A DNA stretch of 64,000 nt from Christiangramia fulva (GTDB lineage: Bacteria; Bacteroidota; Bacteroidia; Flavobacteriales; Flavobacteriaceae): NCBI RefSeq assembly GCF_003024155.1, contig NZ_CP028136.1:2108001-2172000 (forward strand). The letters are read 5' to 3'. The notes beneath the pieces are model-generated. The model had not been told where the DNA came from and made no database searches. It saw nothing but the letters and a program-made list of their open reading frames with translations. The translations under genes were made by a program, and so were the position numbers. Positions 9,301 through 16,395 of the stretch are shown here, one piece after another (the stretch's first letter is position 1; each line of letters begins with the position of its first letter).

Positions 9301-9342
9301 ATTCCAGCGACCTATACTGTTGGAGTAAACGTAAAAATTTAA
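6331..9342 (+). CDS. SusC-family TonB-dependent outer-membrane transporter
   Basis: 1003 residues, normal for SusC/RagA. Signal peptide MKVKLFFSCMLFLAFTSLGF followed by a carboxypeptidase-regulatory-like domain (about residues 24-100, starting QTITGTVTDANGMPLPGA), the characteristic TonB-box region DEVVVVGYGTQRKRDLTGS (about 103-122), a plug domain with the LYVVDGT motif, and a 22-stranded barrel. It would import oligosaccharides produced at the surface, energised by TonB/ExbBD, with the SusD protein encoded 11 bases downstream acting as lid. First gene of the PUL operon. Substrate cannot be read from this protein; the enzymes nearby suggest beta-1,2-glucan oligosaccharides. Confidence 0.95.
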   Translation: MKVKLFFSCMLFLAFTSLGFAQQQTITGTVTDANGMPLPGAQVKVLGKDIFDVTDFDGKFTLENVEVGDQFEVSFLGFKTRQFDITANNKYLVELQEDTSQLDEVVVVGYGTQRKRDLTGSIATVEAEQIEKTPTANVMQSLQGKVSGVQIVSNGSPGDSPTVRIRGLGTYGNGDATNVLYVVDGTLYNNIDFLNTKDIKTINILKDASSSAIYGVRAANGVVIIETKSGHLNQKPTFEYDGYTGFQHAQNIVKMANAEQFTTMAYESGSDPDVQYILNAMQRFGRSHINPNVPAVNTDWYKEILRDGLIQSHSLGVSGGGDKVSYSVGTNYLNQEGILDMKNEYERFNIRSKVDVDVSDRVKAGVNTIFSNATKYNPETSAFFKAYYAVPTMPVIDPLNTEASPIRYSNAQLLGYRSTQNPFPDMTYNNNRLKIRKIMANMYVDIDIIPDKLDFKSSYSHNFQALETREVRLPFTLGNNVERRSSIKRVNTTFSKQYWDNTLTYNDHFGDHSLKLMGGTSFRDEAKNEFSATGQDIKGIQLESSWFLDFADPESFSNNVSEIGRRYYGFSYFGRLEYNYKDKYLLYATMRADGSSKFTRDPWGYFPSVGLGWVLSDENFMNNVDFINFLKLKANWGKLGNDNVAASAGSNTTSVISVPLGDSPNTGTVSSTVFSNNTWEVIEEKNFGINMEAFENRFSLDADYYIRDTHNAIMPVFIPIVNRSIDQNSGTIRNQGLELNLGWNQNISDDFNYSIGANFTTLHNEATEIQNESGYIDAGTAEFRQRTIEGQPLFAFYGYERIGVYQNQAEINADPIAVANNLQPGDLIYKDQNGDGVIDAADRVVLGSFLPKYTYGGNISMNYKAFDFSLSFYGQGGNKILNRKRGEVIFTQDTNMDADLAINRWHGEGTSNSYPSSAGLRKAWNQKLSNFWVEDGDFFRIQNIQLGYTVSSEKLPNIRLYITAEKPFTFFNYNGFTAEVPNGVERETYPIPATYTVGVNVKI

Positions 9343-9353
9343 AAAAACGCGAT

Positions 9354-10931
9354 ATGAAAAAATTACAATCAAAAATATATTTCAGCGTATTTATACTTAT
9401 TTGTATCGCTACAACAGTTTCCTGTAGTGATAAACTTAATACGCAGGAAGGTCAGTTAAACACAGGTGATCTTGACTATACCAACACTTCTGACATGGTA
9501 GAGCCTTTAATTGGTGCCTATTATGAATTTTATACACGGGGCTGGGAGGAACCTCTTCTTCTTTCTGTTCGTGGAGATGATGTAAATGCAGGAGGTTTGG
9601 GAGACCAACAGCCTTTTGCTGATACTGATCGCTACAATTATACGAAAGACTACTGGATGTACAATTCCCTTTGGAATTTGCAGTATAATGATATCATCAA
9701 TATGAATACGGCCATTCAGCAAATTCAGAAATTTGAAGAGTTTGCGACAGGAAATGATGTACAGAGAGCCGAACAGTATATTGCTGAAATAAAGGTGCTG
9801 AGAGCATGGTTTCATTTGAATCTTGCCAGAACCTGGAAAGATGTATTTATTATTACTTCCAACCAGCCTTTGGATGAAGTTGAAGGAGGTCCGGCATCAA
9901 AAGAGGAAGTGATGCAGTGGATTTCTGATCAGATGGACGAGGCGATTCCTAATTTGCCTGATATGCGTCCCAACCAGAGAACAGATATTCCGGGTGGAGT
10001 GACCAAATATACCGCTTACGCCATAAAAGCCCTTGCCAATCAGGAACTCGAAAATTATCAGGCAGTAGCTGATGCTACGGGTGCTATAATCAATTCAGGC
10101 TTATTTGAATTATTCCCAAATTTTTATCAGTTATTCAAAAAGCCTGGTGAATTAAGCAATGAAAGCCTTTTGGAATTACAGTATTCAGATTATGGTAATT
10201 CAACTGGAGATGCCTTTTATCATTTATATGCTCCATTTGGTCCGCAGGGATGGGATCCTGCTCGTGAAAATGCTGAAGGAGGATGGGGATTTTTTGAACC
10301 AAGCACAAAATATATTGAATTTATGCTGGATCGCAATGAAACTGTTCGCCTTGAAACCAGTGTTCTTTTTACTCCCAGGGGAATTGAAGCCTTGCAAGAA
10401 GATGGTTACACCGATCTTCCGGCCTTTGTCAGCAGCGTAACCAGATCTGGTGATGAACTGAACAATTTCGCCAGGGAAATGTATGTGAGTGGAAAGCAAT
10501 ATTTGCCATCTATTCAGCTTACTGAGGGACGTAATAATTACGGTGCGGGTAAGAATTACATTATAATCAGATACGGGGAAATTTTATTGATGTATGCTGA
10601 AGCCCTTACCCAGGGAGCCAGTGGTAACGGAATGACTGCAGATCAGGCGGTGAACCTTGTAAGGGAAAGAGCAGGTTTGTCAGACCTTAGCGGTGTAACC
10701 CACGATCAGGTAATGGATGAAAAATTTGCAGAACTGGCAATGGAATGGGGAATCCGTTTCTATGATATGATAAGGTTGAACAACTACGATGAGTTGAGTT
10801 ATGGGGGAAGAACCTTTTCCCAGGCCGATGAATACCTGCCATATCCACAGGCTCAGATAGATGCCCTTCCTTTAGAGGCTACGGCTGTCGAGAATGCTCA
10901 AATGAACGATGTGTTAAGAGATTTAAACTAA
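9354..10931 (+). CDS. SusD/RagB-family glycan-binding lipoprotein
   Basis: 525 residues with a lipoprotein signal (ATTVSC, mature CSDKLNTQ). The body matches SusD/RagB: N-terminal TPR-like helices with VLRAWFHLNLARTW (about residue 145-158), and the C-terminal signature YIIIRYGEILLMYAEAL and VNLVRERAGLS, then ELAMEWGIRFYDMIRL. It forms the hinged lid on the SusC barrel and captures glycan at the outer surface. Separated from susC by 11 bases and from the next lipoprotein by 6, so the three are co-transcribed. Function as binding protein is secure; ligand is inferred only from context. Confidence 0.94.
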   Translation: MKKLQSKIYFSVFILICIATTVSCSDKLNTQEGQLNTGDLDYTNTSDMVEPLIGAYYEFYTRGWEEPLLLSVRGDDVNAGGLGDQQPFADTDRYNYTKDYWMYNSLWNLQYNDIINMNTAIQQIQKFEEFATGNDVQRAEQYIAEIKVLRAWFHLNLARTWKDVFIITSNQPLDEVEGGPASKEEVMQWISDQMDEAIPNLPDMRPNQRTDIPGGVTKYTAYAIKALANQELENYQAVADATGAIINSGLFELFPNFYQLFKKPGELSNESLLELQYSDYGNSTGDAFYHLYAPFGPQGWDPARENAEGGWGFFEPSTKYIEFMLDRNETVRLETSVLFTPRGIEALQEDGYTDLPAFVSSVTRSGDELNNFAREMYVSGKQYLPSIQLTEGRNNYGAGKNYIIIRYGEILLMYAEALTQGASGNGMTADQAVNLVRERAGLSDLSGVTHDQVMDEKFAELAMEWGIRFYDMIRLNNYDELSYGGRTFSQADEYLPYPQAQIDALPLEATAVENAQMNDVLRDLN

Positions 10932-10937
10932 GAAACT

Positions 10938-12647
10938 ATGAAAAATTCTAAATATAAGATCCTGGGATTACTTTTAATTTTTGTTTTAGCATCCTGTGAG
11001 TACGATAATATCGATCCTATTACAAAGGTTGATGCAGGTGCCGACGCGGGTAGTCCGGAGGTAGAAATTAAATACCCTCTCGAGGGAACTACCATAAAAG
11101 TGATTGAAGAAACTACCTCAATAAACATAAAATTCGAGGTTACCGATGATATTGAAATCGATAATATTGAAGTGATGGTAGATGGAAATACCATTGAAAC
11201 CCTCAATGAATTTACCGATTACCGAATTGTCAAAGCTTCGGTTCCATATGATAACCTTGCCAACGGCGATCATACGGTTACGGTAAAGGCGACAGATATG
11301 GCTGGGAATACCACCACTAAAACGGTCAACTTCAGCAAGGAACCACCTTATTCTCCTAAATTCTCAGGTGAGATTTTTTATATGCCTTTTGATGGGGATT
11401 ATACAGATCTTGTGACCTTAAAGACTGCTAACGAGGTAGGTGACCCCGGTTTCACCAACGATGCTTACCTTGGAACTGCAGCTTATAAAGGAGCTCCCGA
11501 TTCTTACCTTACCTATCCATTGGCTGAGAACTTCCTGGGCGAAGAATTTACGGCCGGTTTCTGGTATAACGTAAAAGGTGATCCTGATCGTGCTGGTATT
11601 CTTGTAGCTGGTGCCGATCAAAACCGTACTCAGGGTTTCCGTTTATTCCGTGAAGGAAGTGCCGATGAACAAAGGCTTAAACTTAATGTTGGTACAGGTA
11701 CCGGAGAAAGCTGGAATGATGGTGGTGTTCTGGATGTAAGTAATAGCGATTGGGTTTATGTAACTGTTACGGTTTCCCCAACTGAATCTAAAATTTATTT
11801 TAACGGTGAACTTATGAATACTGGAACCCTAACTGCTCCGATAGACTGGACAGGGGTGGAACAGTTAACCATTGGTTCAGGCGGAGAAACCTTTAGTTAT
11901 TGGGATCATAAATACGATAGTAGTCCAATAGATGAATTAAGGTTTTTTGACCATGCGCTAACCAAGGAAGAAATCCAGAATTTAATTAGTGCTTCTGCAG
12001 TTACACTTCATATGCCTTTTGATGGTGATTATAAAGATGTGGCATACAATAGAGAGGTAACTGTGGTGGGAGATCCGGGCTTTACCGGTGAAGGTAAAAT
12101 TGGGTCTAATGCCTATGCAGGTGCTCTCAATTCTTATCTTACCCTTCCTTCAGAAGGATTACTCTCTACAGAATTCTCGGGAACTTTCTGGTATAAAGTA
12201 CATTCAGATCCTGACAGGGCAGGAATAATTGTAATAGGCCCCGAAGATACTGAACATCCTAATGCACAGAATATACGCACGAGCGGTTTCCGTTTATTCA
12301 GGGAAGGTAATGCCACAGAACAGCGAATAAAACTAAATGTGGGTACCGGAAGTGGAGAAAGCTGGAACGATGGAGGTGTTATTGATGTAACTGCTGATAG
12401 TTGGGTATTTGTAGCATTTACAATTTCCGAAACCGAAACTGTGATCTACCTCAATGGGGAAGCGGTAAATACTGGAACACTCACTGCTCCAATTGATTGG
12501 ACTGGTACAGATCTTGTATCGGTAATGTCGGGGGCTCCCAGGTTTACCGGCTGGAACCATCTCTCTGATACCAGCTTTATGGATAATCTGAAATTCTATA
12601 ACAAAGTGCTTTCTCAGGAAGAGATCCAGGCCGCAATGTCTGAATAA
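10938..12647 (+). CDS. Surface glycan-binding lipoprotein with Ig-like and two LamG domains
   Basis: 569-residue lipoprotein (lipobox VLASC, mature CEYDNIDP). Residues about 40-130 form a bacterial Ig-like domain (EVEIKYPLEGT.., ending KTVNFSKEP). Two tandem concanavalin-A/LamG-like jelly rolls follow, about 145-350 and 355-567. They are clear internal repeats: both contain FYMPFDGDY or HMPFDGDY, GFRLFREG, KLNVGTG, ESWNDGG and TGTLTAPIDWTG. It occupies the SusE/SGBP position after susD and probably binds polysaccharide at the cell surface. No catalytic residues are evident. The duplication could increase avidity, which is inference. Confidence 0.85.
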   Translation: MKNSKYKILGLLLIFVLASCEYDNIDPITKVDAGADAGSPEVEIKYPLEGTTIKVIEETTSINIKFEVTDDIEIDNIEVMVDGNTIETLNEFTDYRIVKASVPYDNLANGDHTVTVKATDMAGNTTTKTVNFSKEPPYSPKFSGEIFYMPFDGDYTDLVTLKTANEVGDPGFTNDAYLGTAAYKGAPDSYLTYPLAENFLGEEFTAGFWYNVKGDPDRAGILVAGADQNRTQGFRLFREGSADEQRLKLNVGTGTGESWNDGGVLDVSNSDWVYVTVTVSPTESKIYFNGELMNTGTLTAPIDWTGVEQLTIGSGGETFSYWDHKYDSSPIDELRFFDHALTKEEIQNLISASAVTLHMPFDGDYKDVAYNREVTVVGDPGFTGEGKIGSNAYAGALNSYLTLPSEGLLSTEFSGTFWYKVHSDPDRAGIIVIGPEDTEHPNAQNIRTSGFRLFREGNATEQRIKLNVGTGSGESWNDGGVIDVTADSWVFVAFTISETETVIYLNGEAVNTGTLTAPIDWTGTDLVSVMSGAPRFTGWNHLSDTSFMDNLKFYNKVLSQEEIQAAMSE

Positions 12648-12650
12648 TTC

Positions 12651-12686
12651 AAGCTGTTCCGGCAGGAATTCCTGCCGGAACAGCTT
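12651..12686 (+). terminator. Perfect 36-nt palindrome after the SusCD-SGBP genes
   Basis: Eighteen bases (12651-12668, starting AAGCTGTTCC) are followed without a loop by their exact reverse complement (12669-12686). It begins three bases after the stop of the glycan-binding lipoprotein. There is no T-tract on either side, so it is more likely a 3'-end stabilising or attenuating hairpin that sets SusCD/SGBP mRNA above the enzyme genes than a full terminator. The remaining gap to 12791 also has an imperfect stem (GTCAAAAA..GGAT near 12713 with ATCC..TTTTTGAC near 12757). Confidence 0.55.
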
Positions 12687-12791
12687 CCTTAAAACCGTGT
12701 TCCTCCAACCTGTCAAAAAGGATGTAGGTGGAATTCTTTTTCAAAAATTTTAAAAGATCCTTCTTTTTGACCCTGGATAGTGACTAAAAAC

Positions 12792-14165
12792 ATGTACATG
12801 AATAATAGAATAAAAGGGATTTTAATATTAATGTTGATCATTATCTCTGGTATCTCGTGCTCGAACGATAAAGGACCGGGTTACCAGGAACCTTATAATC
12901 CCAATCCTCCCGAAGAAGGAGGTGGCAATGAAACTCCCTCCCTCACCGATGATGAACTGCTGGATTTAGTACAGGAAACAACCTTCAGTTACTTCTGGGA
13001 TTTTGCCGAAACTAATAGCGGCATGGCTCGTGAAAGATCTCAAAATGATGCCTATGGAGGGCAATCACCTCAATTGGTGACCACCGGCGGCAGCGGATTT
13101 GGTATTGCTTCCTTTCCCGCAGCGGTTCAGAGAGGATGGATTACCCGCGACGAGGCGATTACCAGAATGCAAAAAATATTGGATTTTCTTGAAACCGTGC
13201 CTACCTATCACGGGGCTTTTTCGCACTGGTATTTAGGAAATACTGCTCAAACCCGTCCTTTTAGCACCTATGACGATGGGGGAGATCTTGTGGAAACAGC
13301 ATTTTTAATGGAAGGTCTTTTGATCAACCGTCAGTTTTTTGACGGTTCCGGCGAAAACGAAACCAGTATAAGGAACCGAATTACCGCCTTATGGGAAAAT
13401 GTGGAATGGGACTGGTACACTAATGGCGATAATGTGCTTTATTGGCACTGGTCCCCGGTTTATGATTTCCAAATACACATGGAAATTAAAGGCTGGAATG
13501 AAGCTTTGATGGTGTATGTTCTCGCCGCTTCATCACCCACTCATCCCATCTCTAAAGAGGTTTATGAACAAGGCTGGGCTTCAAATGGAAATATTGTCAC
13601 CAGCAGAAGTTATTATGGAATCAACCTGCCTCTAGGCCCTCCTTATGGCGGCCCATTATTTTTTAGTCATTATTCCTTTATAGGTCTTGATCCGCGTAAT
13701 TTGCAGGATCAGTACGCCAATTACTGGGATCAAAACACTTCTCACACTCTCATTAATTATAATTATTGTGTGGAGAATCCTAAAAATTATGAAGGTTACG
13801 GACAAGACTCCTGGGGGCTTACCGCTTCCGATAGTTATGAAGGCTACGCGGCTCATAGCCCTACAAATGATCTTGGAGTGATCACTCCAACTGCTGCGTT
13901 GTCTTCTTTTCCGTACACTCCGGAAAAATCAATGGCCGCATTGCGCCATTTTTATGAAGATCTTGGAAATAAATTATGGGGTGATTATGGTTTTTATGAT
14001 GCTTTTTCTGAAGAACATAATTGGGTTTCTGATGGATATTTGGGAATAGATCAGGGTCCCATAATCGCAATGATCGAAAATTACCGAACTCAATTATTAT
14101 GGAACCTGTTTATGGCTGATGAAGATGTGCAAAATGGATTGGATAAACTGGGGTTCACTTACTAA
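12792..14165 (+). CDS. GH144-type glucanase lipoprotein, first copy
   Basis: 457 residues from the ATG at 12792 (a second ATG at 12798 and a GTG at 12780 are also in frame). Lipoprotein signal ends IISGISC. The body is the PF10091 'glycoamylase' (alpha/alpha)6 barrel assigned to GH144, the family of endo-beta-1,2-glucanases and sophorohydrolases. Asp165 and Glu168 in GGDLVETAF and Glu237 in GWNEALM show the D-x-x-E plus E spacing (72 residues) that I recall for the catalytic acids of the Chitinophaga enzyme. TTGGSGFG and WDWYTNG are other family signatures. Being a lipoprotein, it probably acts at the outer membrane surface. The second copy starts 15 bases downstream. An activity other than beta-1,2-glucan cleavage remains possible. 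Confidence 0.85.
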   Translation: MYMNNRIKGILILMLIIISGISCSNDKGPGYQEPYNPNPPEEGGGNETPSLTDDELLDLVQETTFSYFWDFAETNSGMARERSQNDAYGGQSPQLVTTGGSGFGIASFPAAVQRGWITRDEAITRMQKILDFLETVPTYHGAFSHWYLGNTAQTRPFSTYDDGGDLVETAFLMEGLLINRQFFDGSGENETSIRNRITALWENVEWDWYTNGDNVLYWHWSPVYDFQIHMEIKGWNEALMVYVLAASSPTHPISKEVYEQGWASNGNIVTSRSYYGINLPLGPPYGGPLFFSHYSFIGLDPRNLQDQYANYWDQNTSHTLINYNYCVENPKNYEGYGQDSWGLTASDSYEGYAAHSPTNDLGVITPTAALSSFPYTPEKSMAALRHFYEDLGNKLWGDYGFYDAFSEEHNWVSDGYLGIDQGPIIAMIENYRTQLLWNLFMADEDVQNGLDKLGFTY

Positions 14166-14180
14166 CCAAAAAATCTACGA

Positions 14181-15578
14181 ATGCTCAAAAAATCAATTTT
14201 TTCTCTTGCTATTTTAAGTTTGCTCATGTCTTCCTGCAAAGACGGGAAAAAAGATGCTGATAATTCCAAAGCTGATAATAGTGAAGTAAATGATTCTATA
14301 CAAATCTCTGATGAGGCTTTGCTGGACACGGTTCAAAAGCAAACCCTTAAATATTTCTGGGATTATGCTGAACCTAACAGCGGGATGGCCAGGGAACGAT
14401 TTCATCCCGATGGAAATTATCCTAATAACGACTCAAATATTGTTACCACGGGTGGAACCGGCTTTGGACTTATGGGAATCATAGCGGGCGTTGATCGTGG
14501 TTTTATAGACAGGGACTCAGCAATTGCAAGGTTCAATAAGATAGCCGATTTTCTCGAAAAAACGCCAAGGTACCATGGAGCATGGCCTCACTGGATCAAC
14601 GGAGAGACAGCGAAGACGCGGTCATTTGGTTCAGAAAACTCTAAGGATAATGGCGGGGATATTGTTGAAACTTCCTTTCTTGCCGAAGGCCTTTTAGTCG
14701 TAAGGGAGTATTTTAAAAATGGCAATGAAAAAGAACAAAACCTGGCAAAAAGATATGATGAACTTTGGCAGGGAATCGAATGGGATTGGTACACCAATGG
14801 TAAAAACGGTATTTTCTGGCACTGGTCTCCCGATTATAAATTCGAGAAGAATTTTAAATTGGAAGGCTATAATGAGGGTCTTATTACCTATGTGCTGGCG
14901 GCATCTTCCCCAAATCATGCCATTGATCCTGAAGTATATCATCAAGGCTGGGCAAGAGGCGGTAACATTACCACCGATACGACCGCTTATGGTATTCCGC
15001 TAATTCTGAAACACAATACCCAAGGTAATAAAGGCGGTCCTCTTTTCTGGTCACATTATTCATATATGGGACTTAATCCCCATGGACTTTCTGATAAATA
15101 TGCCAATTACTGGGACCTGAATGTGAATCATGCTAATATCAACTATAAATATACTCAAGAGAATCCGAAGAATTTTGATACCTATTCTGATGAATCCTGG
15201 GGCTTAACGGCCAGCTACACAAAAAATAAAGATGGTAGCATAGGTTATGCCGCACATTCGCCAGATGATGATCGGGGTGTGGTTTCACCTACCGCTGCCG
15301 TAAGTTCCATTCCGTATACCCCCGAAAAATCGATGCGCGCCATCCGGTATTTCTATACCGATCTTCATGATCTTCTTTGGGGGCCTGCCGGATTTTATGA
15401 TGCCTATAGCCTTGAAAATGGCGAAAAATGGGTTGCTCCCTGGTACCTGGCGATCGACCAGGGTCCTCAAATAGTGATGATTGAAAATTACAAAACCGGG
15501 TTGATCTGGGATCTCTTTATGGGAGCTCCTGAAGTTCAAAAAGGACTTAAAAAATTAGGTTTTGAATATGAAAAGTAG
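14181..15578 (+). CDS. GH144-type glucanase lipoprotein, second copy
   Basis: 465 residues with lipoprotein signal ending LLMSSC. Paralogue of the upstream gene along the whole length (FWDYAEPNSGMARER, TTGGTGFGL, EWDWYTNG, VLAASSPNHA, IDQGPQIVMIENY). Asp160 and Glu163 in GGDIVETSF and Glu232 in GYNEGLI keep the same acidic spacing as the first copy. Insertions near residues 150 and 275 (KHNTQGNKGG, YTKNKDGS) distinguish the two. Within GH144 both endo-beta-1,2-glucanases and exo-acting sophorohydrolases are known, so the pair may split these roles; which does which cannot be told here. The stop overlaps the start of the next gene by 11 bases. Confidence 0.85.
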   Translation: MLKKSIFSLAILSLLMSSCKDGKKDADNSKADNSEVNDSIQISDEALLDTVQKQTLKYFWDYAEPNSGMARERFHPDGNYPNNDSNIVTTGGTGFGLMGIIAGVDRGFIDRDSAIARFNKIADFLEKTPRYHGAWPHWINGETAKTRSFGSENSKDNGGDIVETSFLAEGLLVVREYFKNGNEKEQNLAKRYDELWQGIEWDWYTNGKNGIFWHWSPDYKFEKNFKLEGYNEGLITYVLAASSPNHAIDPEVYHQGWARGGNITTDTTAYGIPLILKHNTQGNKGGPLFWSHYSYMGLNPHGLSDKYANYWDLNVNHANINYKYTQENPKNFDTYSDESWGLTASYTKNKDGSIGYAAHSPDDDRGVVSPTAAVSSIPYTPEKSMRAIRYFYTDLHDLLWGPAGFYDAYSLENGEKWVAPWYLAIDQGPQIVMIENYKTGLIWDLFMGAPEVQKGLKKLGFEYEK

Positions 15579-16395
15579 GTTAAAGATTCTACTGGTTATG
15601 ATGGTTGGAGTTTTTTTAATGGCTCCGTTATCATCTATTGCGCAGGAAAAAACAGATGAGTTTAAGGCCAAAAAATTTATCCGGGGAAAAGATACGCTGA
15701 ACTACAGAATTCTTTATCCTGAAAATTTTTCGGAAGATAAAAATTACCCCCTGGTCTTATTTTTACACGGTGCGGGAGAAAGGGGAGATGATAATAAAGC
15801 TCAATTAGTTCATGGCTCAGAACTTTTTCTGAAAGAGGAGAACCGGCAGAAATATCCTGCAATTGTGATTTTCCCCCAATGCCCAAAAGATGATTACTTG
15901 GCGAATGTCGAGGTAGACAGAAGTGAATTTCCTTTAAAATTTGACTTTCATTTTGAGGAGGGACCTACAAAGGCAATGAGCATGGTGATGAAGCTGATGG
16001 ATTCGGTTGCTGAAAAAAGCTTTATCGATAAAGACAGGATTTACCTTGGCGGTCTCTCCATGGGCGGGATGGGAACCTTTGAATTACTGGCCCGAAAACC
16101 AGAAACCTTCGCCGCCGCTATTGCTATTTGCGGTGCCGCCGATACCGAAACCGCTGAAAAATATCGAAAAAATCTCCCCATTGGCATCTTCCATGGCTTA
16201 CAGGATAATGTGGTTTCTCCTAATTATTCTAAGCAAATGACCGCAGCCATCAATGAAAATGAAGGAAACGCGAGTTTACGATTGTACAAAGGAGCCAATC
16301 ACAACAGCTGGGACAGGGCTTTTGCTCAATGTGATCTTTTAGACTGGTTGTTTTCTTATAGCTTAAATGAAGAAAAATTTGAAAATGAGAAGTAA
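15568..16395 (+). CDS. Exported alpha/beta hydrolase (esterase/phospholipase-like)
   Basis: 275 residues from the ATG at 15568, which overlaps the previous stop in the motif ATGAAAAGTAG; an earlier in-frame TTG is less likely. Signal peptide ends PLSSIAQ. Alpha/beta hydrolase fold with LFLHGAGERGDD (oxyanion region), nucleophile Ser in GLSMGGMG (about residue 168), acid Asp in GLQDNVVS and His in GANHNSW. Similar proteins are annotated as carboxylesterase, phospholipase/carboxylesterase or prolyl-oligopeptidase-like. In this PUL position it could remove acyl groups from the glycan, but no substrate is demonstrated. Translationally coupled to both neighbours. Confidence 0.8.
   Translation: MKSRLKILLVMMVGVFLMAPLSSIAQEKTDEFKAKKFIRGKDTLNYRILYPENFSEDKNYPLVLFLHGAGERGDDNKAQLVHGSELFLKEENRQKYPAIVIFPQCPKDDYLANVEVDRSEFPLKFDFHFEEGPTKAMSMVMKLMDSVAEKSFIDKDRIYLGGLSMGGMGTFELLARKPETFAAAIAICGAADTETAEKYRKNLPIGIFHGLQDNVVSPNYSKQMTAAINENEGNASLRLYKGANHNSWDRAFAQCDLLDWLFSYSLNEEKFENEK

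Noticed and set aside
12333..12716. 127-residue minus-strand frame across the end of the LamG lipoprotein and the palindrome
   Set aside because: Antisense to a well-supported gene, with no homology or start context.
12780..12791. GTG at 12780 as start of the first GH144 gene
   Set aside because: ATG codons at 12792 and 12798 give a better lipoprotein signal peptide; GTG would only add a short polar extension.
13687..13881. Small frames inside the GH144 genes on either strand
   Set aside because: Inside well-supported enzyme genes, no domain content.
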